NCBI GenBank assembly: GCA_964615305.1
Contig: CAZTNA010000006.1
Span: 109,244-173,243, forward strand
DNA length: 64,000 nt
Direction: 5' to 3'
DNA from: Bog-950 sp964615305
GTDB taxonomy: Bacteria; Bacteroidota; Bacteroidia; Chitinophagales; LD1
The notes under the pieces: generated by a model
Told to the model about the DNA's origin: nothing
Databases searched by the model: none
What the model saw: the letters and a program-made list of their open reading frames with translations, nothing else
Position numbers and translations under genes: made by a program
In this document: piece by piece, positions 44,416 through 53,429 of the stretch
Numbering within the stretch: the stretch's first letter is position 1
Layout: each line of letters starts with the position of its first letter

Positions 44416-45137
44416 ACGCTCATTACCTGACCGCTTACGTAAGTGCTTAAATCGCTGGCAAGAAATAAAGCAGCGTTTGCTACTTCTTCTGCAGTACCCA
44501 TACGTTTCATAGGTATTTTTTCCAAAATGCTTTTTTTCAAATCTTCGTTTAATACTTCCGTCATGTCTGTTTCAATAAACCCTGGGGCTATGGCATTACA
44601 GCGAATACCCCGCGAACCAAATTCATCTGCTATAGATTTTGTAAAGCCAATAATACCGGCTTTACTGGCTGCATAGTTTGCCTGACCTGCCTGACCTTTT
44701 TCACCAACAATAGAGCTGAGGTTAATTATGGAACCACTCTTTTGTCGGAGCATTAATTTAGATACATGTTTGGTCAGATTAAAAACGGATTTTAAGTTGG
44801 CCGTCATCACTTCGTCCCATTGTTCTTCGGTCATTCGTAAAATAAGATTATCGCGAGTAATGCCGGCATTATTTACCAATACATCAATACATCCAAATTC
44901 TTTCACAACTTCATCAACCAAAAATTCTGAGCTCTTGTATGAACCTGCTTCACTTTTGTAAGCTTTTGCTTTTAAGCCAGTTGCCAGTAATTCTGATTCT
45001 ATCTGTCTCGCTTTATCGGCACTGTTTATGTAGGTAAATGCAACTTGGCACCCTTCTGCAGCAAACTTTTTGACTATTGCATGGCCAATACCACGCGTGC
45101 CTCCTGTGATTAATGCTGTTTTGCTTTTTAGTAACAT
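44394..45137 (-). CDS. fabG: 3-oxoacyl-ACP reductase FabG
   Basis: An SDR-family enzyme of 247 residues that reduces 3-oxoacyl-ACP in fatty-acid synthesis. It has the NADP-binding TGGTRGIG (about 11-18), NNAG (about 88), the catalytic serine in NLSSIVG, Y-x3-K in YAASKAG, and the typical APGFIETDMT. The C-terminus VSGQVMSVCGAMNR fits FabG proteins of this phylum. Other fab genes are absent here, so the gene stands apart from a fatty-acid cluster, and it precedes the VWA-like gene with a small overlap. Assignment to FabG rather than another SDR is by overall similarity. Confidence 0.88.
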   Translation of the reverse strand: MLLKSKTALITGGTRGIGHAIVKKFAAEGCQVAFTYINSADKARQIESELLATGLKAKAYKSEAGSYKSSEFLVDEVVKEFGCIDVLVNNAGITRDNLILRMTEEQWDEVMTANLKSVFNLTKHVSKLMLRQKSGSIINLSSIVGEKGQAGQANYAASKAGIIGFTKSIADEFGSRGIRCNAIAPGFIETDMTEVLNEDLKKSILEKIPMKRMGTAEEVANAALFLASDLSTYVSGQVMSVCGAMNR

Positions 45138-45260
45138 TTGTTTTGCTATTGCTGTGCAAGCAAAGAAAAAAAAATTTAGTACCGCATTAAACCTAATGAA
45201 ACATACTAGGTCATAAACGCAACACAGAATTAATTTTTTAACCAGTTTAAATCAATAGTC

Positions 45261-45578
45261 ATGAAAAAAACAATAATCGGCATTTTACTGTTCGTAGCAA
45301 CATTTTTGGCAAGTCAAACAAATGCTCAGCCGGTTTCCGGAATTAAAAAAGAGCAATGCGAGCAGCAGGCACGCATTGAGCAAGGCGTAAGGTCAGGAGA
45401 ACTTACTCGTAAAGAAGCTATACGCCTTGAAGCACAACAAGCTTTAATAAACCATCATAAGCATTTGGCGAAAGCCGATGGGGTAGTTACTCCACAGGAG
45501 CGTGCGTTTATACGCCACGAACAGCGCAGAGCAGATAGAAATATAGCTGTGCAAAAACATGATGGTGATTCAAGATAA
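45261..45578 (+). CDS. Small secreted helical protein
   Basis: A 105-residue protein with a signal peptide (MKKTIIGILLFVATFLASQTNA) and a mature part of two or three charged helices: QCEQQARIEQGVRSGELTRK, then HLAKADGVVTPQERAFIRH and HEQRRADRNIAVQ. The phrase AKADGVVTPQER recurs in a family of small periplasmic Bacteroidota proteins I recognise by pattern only; the D-G-V-V-T-P segment resembles a degenerate calcium or TerB-like turn. One cysteine occurs in the mature protein. It is divergent from fabG and closed by a strong terminator. Role unknown. Confidence 0.8.
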   Translation: MKKTIIGILLFVATFLASQTNAQPVSGIKKEQCEQQARIEQGVRSGELTRKEAIRLEAQQALINHHKHLAKADGVVTPQERAFIRHEQRRADRNIAVQKHDGDSR

Positions 45579-45603
45579 AATATAGTGTGGGTTATATGGG
45601 TGG

Positions 45604-45634
45604 TCCCTCTCGAATTTCGAGAGGGATTTTTTTT
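45604..45634 (+). terminator. Strong intrinsic terminator
   Basis: TCCCTCTCGAA (45604-45614) and TTCGAGAGGGA (45616-45626) form an 11-bp stem around one base, with the inner pairs likely open as a loop, followed by eight T's (45627-45634). It ends the small secreted protein gene. Confidence 0.93.
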
Positions 45635-45761
45635 GACACCTGAACGTGTTAACTAACGAAGAACATATTGGTAGAGGAATATATTTACACTCACTTATTT
45701 GGTCAATGTATTGTAAATAACATACTCCATACAGTTATTCTATCTTTCAAAAAATTATTGC

Positions 45762-46376
45762 ATGAATAAAAAAGAGCGCGTTAAATTTATTGTTGCTACG
45801 CTGCAAAAACTTTACCCCAACCCGCAAATACCGCTCGATCATAAAGACGCTTATACCATGCTCATTTCTGTGTTGCTTTCGGCACAGTGTACCGATAAAC
45901 GTGTAAATCTTACCACACCCTATCTTTTTAAACTTGCCGACACTCCTAAAAAAATGGTAAAGTTAGATGTAAGAGATGTTGAGGATATTATCCGTCCTTG
46001 TGGTTTAGCACCTGCTAAGTCAAAGGCTATACACCGTCTTTCTGAAATACTTTTAGAAAAGCATAATGGTGAAGTGCCGAATACGTTTGAAGATTTAGAA
46101 TACCTGCCTGGTGTTGGACATAAAACAGCATCAGTAGTTATGAGTCAGGTTTTTGGTGTTCCGGCTTTTCCGGTTGACACGCATATTCATCGGCTAATGC
46201 ACCGTTGGAAACTTAGTAACGGCAAGAGCGTTGAACAAACCGAACGTGATGCCAAACGATTGTTTGCCGATAACCTTTGGAATAAACTTCATTTACAGAT
46301 TATATACTTTGGGCGTGAGCATTGCCCTGCAAGAGGACACAACAAAGAAGCATGTCCTATTTGCAGCAAGATCTAA
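45762..46376 (+). CDS. nth: Endonuclease III
   Basis: A bifunctional DNA glycosylase/AP lyase that removes oxidised pyrimidines in base-excision repair. The 204-residue protein has the helix-hairpin-helix LPGVGHKTASVV with catalytic K121 and the catalytic aspartate D139 in FPVDTHIHRL. The usual C-terminal Cys-x6-Cys-x2-Cys-x5-Cys iron-sulfur motif is altered: only three cysteines are present (HCPARGHNKEACPICSKI, spacing x9 and x2) and the fourth is missing because the protein ends three residues after the last one. The [4Fe-4S] cluster is therefore probably lost or rebuilt. I believe this shape is common in Bacteroidota Nth proteins but could not verify it. Confidence 0.93.
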   Translation: MNKKERVKFIVATLQKLYPNPQIPLDHKDAYTMLISVLLSAQCTDKRVNLTTPYLFKLADTPKKMVKLDVRDVEDIIRPCGLAPAKSKAIHRLSEILLEKHNGEVPNTFEDLEYLPGVGHKTASVVMSQVFGVPAFPVDTHIHRLMHRWKLSNGKSVEQTERDAKRLFADNLWNKLHLQIIYFGREHCPARGHNKEACPICSKI

Positions 46377-46444
46377 AACTCAATAATTCTTGCCCAACAT
46401 AAAAGATTTTAGATTTTTATTGCACTGTGAAACTACGTCAAGCT

Positions 46445-47437
46445 ATGACAGCAGATCAGGAACACAAGCGAGTATTTAACCTTCAACTTTTTGCAGTTGT
46501 AGCAGGTTCTCTTTTGCTGTTGGCTAAGTTTGCCGCTTACCTATTAACTCATTCAAACACTATATTTACAGATGCACTAGAATCTATTATTAACGTAGTT
46601 GCAGGTGTGTTTGCTCTTTATAGTTTATATCTTTCCTCAAAGCCTCGAGATTTCGACCACCCTTATGGTCACGGGAAAATTGAGTTCATTTCATCAGGAT
46701 TTGAAGGGATATTAATTGCTTTAGCGGGGGGACTCATTATAGTAAAATCAATCATTGCATTTTTTGATAACCACCCTTTAGAGCATCTTGACATGGGATT
46801 GTTTATTATATGCGGATCTGGCTTGGTTAATTTCTTGTTAGGATTCTATCTTGTAAAGGAAGGAAGAAAAAGTAACTCGTTGATATTAATTAGCGATGGA
46901 GAGCATTTAAAGAGCGATGCTTATTCTTCATTTGGCATACTAGCGGGCATTCTGCTTATTATGGTTACAGGCTTGGGCATTTTAGATAATATAGTTGCTA
47001 TTGTTTTCGCTTTGTTCATCATGTACACAGGTGTTAAGCTAATTCGAAAGTCTATACGTGGAATAATGGATGAAGCGGATACAGAGGTAATTCAAACTAT
47101 ACTTCTGTTACTAATAGAACACCGCAAAAAAGAATGGATTGATATACATAATTTACGCGTAATCCAGTATGGCAATAAACTACACGTTGACTGCCACGTT
47201 ACGTTACCCTGGTATTACACGCTTGAAGAAGCGCATAAGGCCATTGAAGACATTTCAACTCTAGTTAACGCTCAACATGCTTCACAGGTTGAGTTTTTTA
47301 TACATCAAGACCCTTGCGTTGCTACTTCATGTAAAATATGTTCAATCGAAAATTGCAATAAACGGAAAGAAGCTTTTATTACAACCACCGACTGGACTTT
47401 AGAGAACGTATTTCCTAATAAAAAGCACGGTGTTTAG
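46445..47437 (+). CDS. Cation diffusion facilitator family transporter
   Basis: A 330-residue CDF antiporter that exports divalent metals (zinc, iron, cobalt or manganese) in exchange for protons. About five to six transmembrane helices fill residues 15-205; the metal-site sequences are TDALESIINVVAG (TM2) and the conserved DHPYGHGKIE loop. A C-terminal cytoplasmic domain has VDCHVTLPW. The last 40 residues are cysteine-rich (DPCVATSCKICSIENC, six cysteines with HQD), a tail that could bind metal and is not part of the core family. The ATG at 46445 is preferred over an in-frame GTG at 46427. It is two bases from the Nudix gene start. Confidence 0.9.
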   Translation: MTADQEHKRVFNLQLFAVVAGSLLLLAKFAAYLLTHSNTIFTDALESIINVVAGVFALYSLYLSSKPRDFDHPYGHGKIEFISSGFEGILIALAGGLIIVKSIIAFFDNHPLEHLDMGLFIICGSGLVNFLLGFYLVKEGRKSNSLILISDGEHLKSDAYSSFGILAGILLIMVTGLGILDNIVAIVFALFIMYTGVKLIRKSIRGIMDEADTEVIQTILLLLIEHRKKEWIDIHNLRVIQYGNKLHVDCHVTLPWYYTLEEAHKAIEDISTLVNAQHASQVEFFIHQDPCVATSCKICSIENCNKRKEAFITTTDWTLENVFPNKKHGV

Positions 47438-47439
47438 TT

Positions 47440-48003
47440 ATGAAGTTCAATTCGGCTAAGAATCCCTGGTCAAAAATTTCGGGTAAAGTTACCTACGAAA
47501 ATCCATGGATTACGGTAATTGAAGACAAGGTTAAGAACCCGGCAGGTAACAATGGAATTTATGGTGTTGTTCATTTTAAAACTTATGCCATTGCTATTAT
47601 TCCGCTTGATGAAAACAACTTTACCTGGATAGTAGGGCAGTATCGTTACCCATTGAGTAGTTACGAGTGGGAAGTAGTAGAAGGGGGGTGCCCCGAAGGA
47701 ACTTTACCGGTTGATACAGCTAAACGCGAATTAATTGAAGAGGTTGGATTAGAAGCTGAACAATTTGATCTGGTTTTAGAAATGCAGCTTTCAAATTCAA
47801 CTACCGATGAAGTGTCATACACTTACATAGCGCGAGGGCTAAAGTATGTTGGAGAAAAACCCGAAGAAGAAGAACAGTTGACTATTCGCAAATTACATTT
47901 TAGTGAATTATATGATATGGTTATGCGGGGCGAAATACGCGATGCTTTGTCGGTGGCAAGCGTACTAAAGGTAAAGACCATACTAGACAAGGAGAAACTT
48001 TAA
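47440..48003 (+). CDS. Nudix hydrolase
   Basis: A 187-residue Nudix-fold pyrophosphohydrolase. The box reads GGCPEGTLPVDTAKRELIEEVGL: the RELxEExGL core is intact, but the usual glutamate after the second glycine is T. An N-terminal beta extension (VTYENPWITVIEDKVKNPAG) and WIVGQYRYPLSSYEWEVVEG resemble ADP-ribose or sugar-nucleotide pyrophosphatases of the NudF group, and the altered box is common to related Bacteroidota sequences as I recall. Substrate is undetermined. Two bases separate it from the CDF gene, so it is probably co-transcribed with the transporter. Confidence 0.87.
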   Translation: MKFNSAKNPWSKISGKVTYENPWITVIEDKVKNPAGNNGIYGVVHFKTYAIAIIPLDENNFTWIVGQYRYPLSSYEWEVVEGGCPEGTLPVDTAKRELIEEVGLEAEQFDLVLEMQLSNSTTDEVSYTYIARGLKYVGEKPEEEEQLTIRKLHFSELYDMVMRGEIRDALSVASVLKVKTILDKEKL

Positions 48004-48107
48004 TACCACTTGGCATCCTTAATCATACCTTCGTACACAATAACATTTACGTGGGTGTTGCGTAAAAAAAGGCTGCAAATAACAATTCAACCAGTTTTAG
48101 AAAATAC

Positions 48108-48115
48108 TATTTTCG
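48108..48115 (+). promoter_or_regulatory. Putative -7 box of PAS kinase gene
   Basis: TATTTTCG is one mismatch from TAnnTTTG and ends ten bases before the ATG at 48126. A TTC rather than TTG lies 19 bases upstream. Confidence 0.35.
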
Positions 48116-48125
48116 GGAAACATAA

Positions 48126-50627
48126 ATGTCAACACTGAACCCTACACCTGCAGACGTTATTAAACTACCGGGTACTACCGGCTCAGATACACTTATAAAC
48201 TTTCGTGAGTTAATGGAGTTAATCAACGAAGGGGTTTACTGTGGTAATTCAGAAGGAAAGATAGTGTACGCCAATGCCAGATTTTGTAAAAACTTTGGAT
48301 TTGCAAAAGAGGAAGTTGAAGGGATATCGCTGTTTGAACTGGCTTATGATGACGAGAGCCGAAAGATTTTAATGGGCAAAATGGAACTACGGAAAAAAGG
48401 TGTGAGTGACACTTATGATATCCGTATGAAGAAAAAAAACGGAGAATTGATTTGGCTGCGTGTAAACGGCAAAGCTATTTTTAATTCCAGTAACCATTTT
48501 GTAGGAACTATAAGCATACATACAGAAATTACACATGAAAAGAGTTTGGAAGAAGAGGTGATAGTTGCCAGAGAAGACTTAGAAGTAAAAGTAATTACCC
48601 GTACCAGGCAACTTTCAGAAGCTAATCAAAAACTGTATGAACAGGTGAAAGAACGGAGGTTGGCTGAAATTTCTTTGAAAAACAGCGAAAAACGCTTTCG
48701 CGATATTTATATTAATAGCCCAGATGCTATTTATGTAGAAAGTTTTGACGGAATAATATTAGATGTAAACGAAGCCACCTGTAAGTTGCACCATTTAACT
48801 GAAAACGAGTTAATAGGTAAAAGCATATATGACTTGTCGCCTGTAGAAATGCACTCGACAATGAAAGATAGACAACCCAAGATAATTGGTGGCGAGATAA
48901 CTAAGTTTGAGAGCGAATGCCTAACAAAAGAGGGGCACATCATACCAATTGAAATTAGCGTTGCTCCAATTCGATTTAAAGAACAAGATGCACTGCTCAT
49001 GCATGTGCGCGATATTTCAGATAGAAAACACAATCAGGAACTTCTTCAACACATTAACACCGAACTTGAGGAGAAGGTAAAAGAACGTACCAAAGAACTA
49101 CAAGAGCTGAACGATAGAATGCAGAAGGAGATGTTTATGCGTGAGTTTGCTCAAAAAGAAAACCAAAATCAGAAGAACTTCCTTCGGTTGATTATTGACT
49201 CAACACCCAACCTGATATTTGTAAAAGATACTCAGGGAAAATTTTTGCTTGCCAACGAGTCGGTAGCCCGCTTTTACCATATGACTGCAAGAGAAATGGA
49301 AGGGCACTACGACAATGAACATAATTTTAATGCTAATGACTTAGAAGACTTTAGAAAACAAGACCAAGAAGTGTTGGCTAAGGGAGAAGAAGTTCAATTT
49401 CCAGAGCAAAAATTTGTTGATAGAACAACAGAAAAAGTTACTTGGTTGCAAACGGTCAAAAAACCAATACCATCTGTAACTGGCTCAGGAATGGATATTC
49501 TTGGAGTATCAACGGATATTACTGATATCAAAGTAGCCAAAGAAGAGTTGAAAATATCTGAGCAACTCTACCGTGAAATTGCACGCAATCTACCTAATGC
49601 TGCCATGTTTATTTTTGACCGCGACCTCAAATATATTTTAGCGGAGGGTCCGTTGGTGGGGGTTATCAGCAAACCCAAATCTGAAATAGAAGGTAAAAAA
49701 GTAACTGATACCATCCGGGAGAGCGAACGTGAACGTGTACGGAAAATTTACCAAAGTATAGTTGATGGGGAAGAGAGTTCTGAAGAGCAGGAGTTCTTAG
49801 GCCGGCATTTGAAAGTTTACCACATTCCCATTCGAGACGAGAAGAGTAATATCATCTACGGTATGGTAATGGTGTTTGACATATCTGATATTAAAGAAGT
49901 GCAGATTGAATTAGAAAAACGAGCTACTCAGCTACTTCGATCTAATGAAGAGCTAGAAAGATTTGCATACGTAGCTTCTCACGATTTACAAGGCCCTTTG
50001 CGCACAATTGCGAGCTATTTACAACTGCTTGAGGGCCGTTACAAGGACAGCTTAGATAAAGATGCGCTTGATTTTATTGACTTTTCTGTAAACGGAGCTA
50101 AACGAATGCAAGCACTAATTTTAGATCTGCTTAATTACTCGCGCATTTCATCGGCTCCCAAACCCTTTGTTCGTACAGATGTAAACGATGTGGTAAAGAA
50201 TGTGCTAAGCGCAATTAAAACGAGTATTTCTTCAAACGGTGCCGAAGTAGTGGTAGAACCCCTACCCCGTATTACTGCCGAGCCCGGCCAGTTGTTTCAG
50301 TTATTTCAAAACTTAATTGATAACGGAATAAAGTTTGTAAAAGATAAAAAGCCCATTGTGAAAATTTCTGCAGAAGAGCATTCCACCAGTTGGGAATTTG
50401 CCATCAGTGATAATGGTATTGGCATTCGCGAAGATTTTAAACAGAAAGTATTTGAAATATTTCAACGATTGCATACTGAATCCGAATACCAGGGCACCGG
50501 TGTAGGTCTTGCTATTTGTAAAAAAATAGTTGAACTTCACGGAGGTAAAATATGGTTTGATAGCAGCCCGGGAGTAGGAACTACATTCAGGTTTACTATT
50601 TCAAAAAATCTGGAACAAAAGCGGTAG
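48126..50627 (+). CDS. Multi-PAS soluble sensor histidine kinase
   Basis: An 833-residue cytosolic kinase without transmembrane segments. It holds four PAS domains (about 22-140, 188-300, 350-470 and 478-595), joined by coiled coils (near 142-185 and 300-345, for example EEKVKERTKELQELNDRM). Then come a HisKA domain with phosphoacceptor H619 in SHDLQGPLRTIAS and a HATPase domain with NLIDNGIKFV, SDNGIGIRED and GTGVGLAICKKIV. The SHDLQxPLR phosphoacceptor context is the type found in phytochrome-like kinases. No response regulator or receiver domain lies nearby, so it is an orphan. The ligands of the PAS domains are unknown. Confidence 0.93.
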   Translation: MSTLNPTPADVIKLPGTTGSDTLINFRELMELINEGVYCGNSEGKIVYANARFCKNFGFAKEEVEGISLFELAYDDESRKILMGKMELRKKGVSDTYDIRMKKKNGELIWLRVNGKAIFNSSNHFVGTISIHTEITHEKSLEEEVIVAREDLEVKVITRTRQLSEANQKLYEQVKERRLAEISLKNSEKRFRDIYINSPDAIYVESFDGIILDVNEATCKLHHLTENELIGKSIYDLSPVEMHSTMKDRQPKIIGGEITKFESECLTKEGHIIPIEISVAPIRFKEQDALLMHVRDISDRKHNQELLQHINTELEEKVKERTKELQELNDRMQKEMFMREFAQKENQNQKNFLRLIIDSTPNLIFVKDTQGKFLLANESVARFYHMTAREMEGHYDNEHNFNANDLEDFRKQDQEVLAKGEEVQFPEQKFVDRTTEKVTWLQTVKKPIPSVTGSGMDILGVSTDITDIKVAKEELKISEQLYREIARNLPNAAMFIFDRDLKYILAEGPLVGVISKPKSEIEGKKVTDTIRESERERVRKIYQSIVDGEESSEEQEFLGRHLKVYHIPIRDEKSNIIYGMVMVFDISDIKEVQIELEKRATQLLRSNEELERFAYVASHDLQGPLRTIASYLQLLEGRYKDSLDKDALDFIDFSVNGAKRMQALILDLLNYSRISSAPKPFVRTDVNDVVKNVLSAIKTSISSNGAEVVVEPLPRITAEPGQLFQLFQNLIDNGIKFVKDKKPIVKISAEEHSTSWEFAISDNGIGIREDFKQKVFEIFQRLHTESEYQGTGVGLAICKKIVELHGGKIWFDSSPGVGTTFRFTISKNLEQKR

Positions 50628-50630
50628 CCG

Positions 50631-51794
50631 TTAATGCCAGATAAATTCTCCTAGCTCGCTTTTTAGGAATACTTCGTTTTCATCGGCCCCCTCTACGTAA
50701 CCAATTATTTGTGCAGCAATTTCAAATTCATGGGCAATAGAAATTATTTGCGCTGCATGTTTCTCATTGCAATACACCTCCAGTCGGGTACCGCAGTTCA
50801 GCACCTTAAACATTTCTTTCCAGGGTGTTTTCGATTCTTGTTGTATTAATGTAAACAGAGGAGGTATGGGGAGCAAGTTGTGTTTTACAATTCGCAAGCC
50901 GGTTATGTAATGCAACACTTTTGTATGAGCTCCACCAGTGCAGTTAATCAATCCGTTTATTGAGCCGGGTATTTGTTGTAAAACTTGTCTCACTACCGGC
51001 AGGTAAGTTCTGGTTGGCGAAAGCAACGCCTTGCCTATATTCAAAGGAGTGCCCGCTAATGGATCAGTCAATCTTTTTGAACCGGAGTAAACCAAGTCAT
51101 GAGGTATGTTGTCATCAAAACTCTCTGGGTATTTCTCTGAATAAACTTTCGAAAGTAAATCGTGACGGGCTGAAGTAAGTCCATTACTGCTAATTCCGCT
51201 GTTGTATTCATCTTCGTAAGTAGCTTTTCCATAACTGGCCAAACCAACTATCACATTTCCGGGCTTAATGTTTTGAGTAAGAATTAAATCCTGTTTTTGT
51301 AATCTAGCAGTTACACTTGCATCTACAGTGGTGGTGCGTACACAATCTCCCAGATCGGCAGTTTCGCCTCCCATGGCATAAATATTTATGCCAAGTCTTT
51401 TCATTCTTTCAACAAACTCTTTACTGCCCTTGATAATTTCAGCTATAGCTTCGCCAGTAATAAAATTCTTATTTCGGTTAATAATAGAGTTATAGAGAAA
51501 ATTGTCAGTAGCTCCTACACAAAGCAAGTCATCAGTATTCATCACCAATGCATCCTGCGCAATACCCTTCCAAACAGATACATCACCGGTTTCTTTCCAA
51601 TAAAGGTAAGCCAGTATAGATTTAGTTCCGCTGCCATCGCTGCTCATTACATTACAAAAAGCATCATTACCACCCAAATAGTCGGGGTAAATTTTGCAGA
51701 AAGACTTGGGATACAAACCGTGATATAAATCTTTAACGGCTGCATGTACCTCTTCTTTGCCCGCAGAAACACCGCGTTGTTCGTATTTTTCCAT
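50631..51794 (-). CDS. purM: Phosphoribosylformylglycinamidine cyclo-ligase (AIR synthetase)
   Basis: PurM closes the imidazole ring of the purine precursor AIR using ATP. From the ATG at 51794 (MEKYEQRGVSAGKEEVH) the protein has 387 residues and matches the Bacteroidota-type enzyme: KDLYHGLYP, VMSSDGSGTKSILA, GGETADLGDCVRTTTVD (about 155) and INCTGGAHTKVLHY. Another 39 codons are open upstream but lack family support and overlap the region controlling the divergent gene. Ordinary in length and sequence for this phylum. Other pur genes are not nearby. Confidence 0.9.
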   Translation of the reverse strand: MEKYEQRGVSAGKEEVHAAVKDLYHGLYPKSFCKIYPDYLGGNDAFCNVMSSDGSGTKSILAYLYWKETGDVSVWKGIAQDALVMNTDDLLCVGATDNFLYNSIINRNKNFITGEAIAEIIKGSKEFVERMKRLGINIYAMGGETADLGDCVRTTTVDASVTARLQKQDLILTQNIKPGNVIVGLASYGKATYEDEYNSGISSNGLTSARHDLLSKVYSEKYPESFDDNIPHDLVYSGSKRLTDPLAGTPLNIGKALLSPTRTYLPVVRQVLQQIPGSINGLINCTGGAHTKVLHYITGLRIVKHNLLPIPPLFTLIQQESKTPWKEMFKVLNCGTRLEVYCNEKHAAQIISIAHEFEIAAQIIGYVEGADENEVFLKSELGEFIWH

Positions 51795-51876
51795 ATCGGC
51801 TGCAAAATAGAGATTGTAAAAACCCAAGCAAGAAAAGATATTCGTCATGTTGACTGTTTCATTTCCAATAAGAAAA

Positions 51877-51884
51877 TACATTTG
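51877..51884 (+). promoter_or_regulatory. Putative -7 box of glycine-rich protein gene
   Basis: TACATTTG, a perfect TAnnTTTG match, 27 bases before the ATG at 51911. The nearest TTG (51850-51852) is 24 bases upstream, slightly long. It supports 51911 as the start rather than the in-frame upstream ATG at 51887, because transcription would start near 51890. Confidence 0.5.
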
Positions 51885-51910
51885 ACTTGAATTCAATTTG
51901 CACTGATCCA

Positions 51911-53374
51911 ATGAAGAAAATAGCCCTTCTACTTTTTACCATGGTACTTACCTCTACTGTTAGTGCACAGGTGGGTATAAATATCTTAATCCCCGATTCA
52001 AGCGCAGTGCTGCAATTAGAGTCAAATAGCAAGGGTCTTGGGCTTTCTCGTCTTACTTCTGCACAGCGCGATGCTATAAGCAATCCACTCAACGGTTTAA
52101 CCATATTCAATACACAGGACAGCGTAATTGAATATTGGAACGGGGAGTGTTGGTTGAAGGTGTATGAGAAAAACTGCTACGAGTGTGCATTTACGTTGTC
52201 TATTGACGATGCTGCTGATACGCTTGACCGAGTTGTGGGCGATTCGGTGTTTTCTACAATAACAGTTAACCAAACAAACGGAAACCAAGACATTACAGTC
52301 ATATATCTTGCTTCTCTCCCTCAAGGGTTAAATGTATATTTTAGTGGTAATTCAGTCATTGATTCTACCGGTAGTTTGCAGATAATAGTAAAAGCAGATA
52401 TGTGCGCTCCCATTGGTGGGAACTACCCCATTATAATACAGGCATTTTGCGGAGATGCTATTCACTTTCTAACTTACAATGTATATGTACGCCCGCCACT
52501 GCAGTACACCATACCTGTTGACCAGATAAACTACAACTTGCAGGCCATGAATAGTTTGCCAAGCAGCCCCGCTCAGTTTGTTTGGGTAGAGGTAAACAGT
52601 TCGGTGTCTATTACTTCGGCAAATAATGTAAGCCCGTCATATACTACCGGTAATCTTGATCCAAACTCGGTAGTATGTATCATTAACAATGGCGATATAC
52701 TTGGCAGAGGCGGAGATGGAGGTGCATTTACGTTTAATGGCAATTTTTTTGTGGCCGGTGGTGAACCGGGAAAAGCAGGAGGCCATGCCATGAATCTTAC
52801 TACCCGAACATTTCTTGAAAACTATGGCGCAATATATGGCGGTGGAAGCGGTGGAGGATCTGTTGGTTTTGCGTTAGGTACACCTAGTATTCCTATTATA
52901 GGTCCTATTGTTATTGGATTTGGTGCAGCAGGAGGTGGCGGTAGTGAGTTAGGGCAGGGTGGGGTTGTAAATCCTGGGGGTAACGTTACTATTGGCTTGT
53001 TTCAAGACGGTGGAGATGCCACCTGCTGTGTAGGGTCAATACCCGGTGCAGGTCCGGTTTCTAACTTTCCCATTAGCATTCCAATTAATATAGTTACCAT
53101 CAATATTGTTCCTCAAATGTATGGTGGCAATGGTGGCGCTTTTGCGCAGCAAGGTACACAAGGTTATATTGATGTTTCTCTAGAGGTTTGTGTAAATATT
53201 CCAATAGTTGGCAATGTGTGTATCCCAATTCCAATACCCGGTGGATTTCTGCCATTTTATGGTCCTGTTAGCGAACCGGCCGGTTGGGCCATTAAGCGAA
53301 ACAACAATTCGCTGAACGGAATTAATGACGGTACATACAATTCGGCACAAGTAAAAGGACAAGTTGGGCCATAA
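51911..53374 (+). CDS. Secreted glycine-rich fibre-like protein
   Basis: A 487-residue exported protein with a signal peptide (MKKIALLLFTMVLTSTVSAQ). Residues 20-75 carry the motif VGINILIPDSSAVLQLESNSKGLGLSRLTSAQRDAI (here in part), a common head domain of Bacteroidota tail-fibre- or adhesin-like proteins, which ends in YWNGECWLKVY. Residues 85-185 form beta-rich sequence. From about 240 the protein is very rich in glycine in irregular runs (GRGGDGGAFTFNG, GGGSGGGSVGF, AAGGGGSELGQGG), alternating with hydrophobic strands and NNGDILG-like turns, similar to the glycine-rich lobes of T4-type phage adhesins (gp38). No T9SS tail is seen. Role unknown; it may bind surfaces. Confidence 0.75.
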   Translation: MKKIALLLFTMVLTSTVSAQVGINILIPDSSAVLQLESNSKGLGLSRLTSAQRDAISNPLNGLTIFNTQDSVIEYWNGECWLKVYEKNCYECAFTLSIDDAADTLDRVVGDSVFSTITVNQTNGNQDITVIYLASLPQGLNVYFSGNSVIDSTGSLQIIVKADMCAPIGGNYPIIIQAFCGDAIHFLTYNVYVRPPLQYTIPVDQINYNLQAMNSLPSSPAQFVWVEVNSSVSITSANNVSPSYTTGNLDPNSVVCIINNGDILGRGGDGGAFTFNGNFFVAGGEPGKAGGHAMNLTTRTFLENYGAIYGGGSGGGSVGFALGTPSIPIIGPIVIGFGAAGGGGSELGQGGVVNPGGNVTIGLFQDGGDATCCVGSIPGAGPVSNFPISIPINIVTINIVPQMYGGNGGAFAQQGTQGYIDVSLEVCVNIPIVGNVCIPIPIPGGFLPFYGPVSEPAGWAIKRNNNSLNGINDGTYNSAQVKGQVGP

Positions 53375-53429
53375 CCGCATTAGCTATAGTGTATTTATTG
53401 GTGAGATCAGGAAACAAAATTTTTTTAAA

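Noticed and set aside
52700..53050. Collagen-like repeats in the glycine-rich protein
   Set aside because: Glycines are irregular, not in G-x-y triplets.
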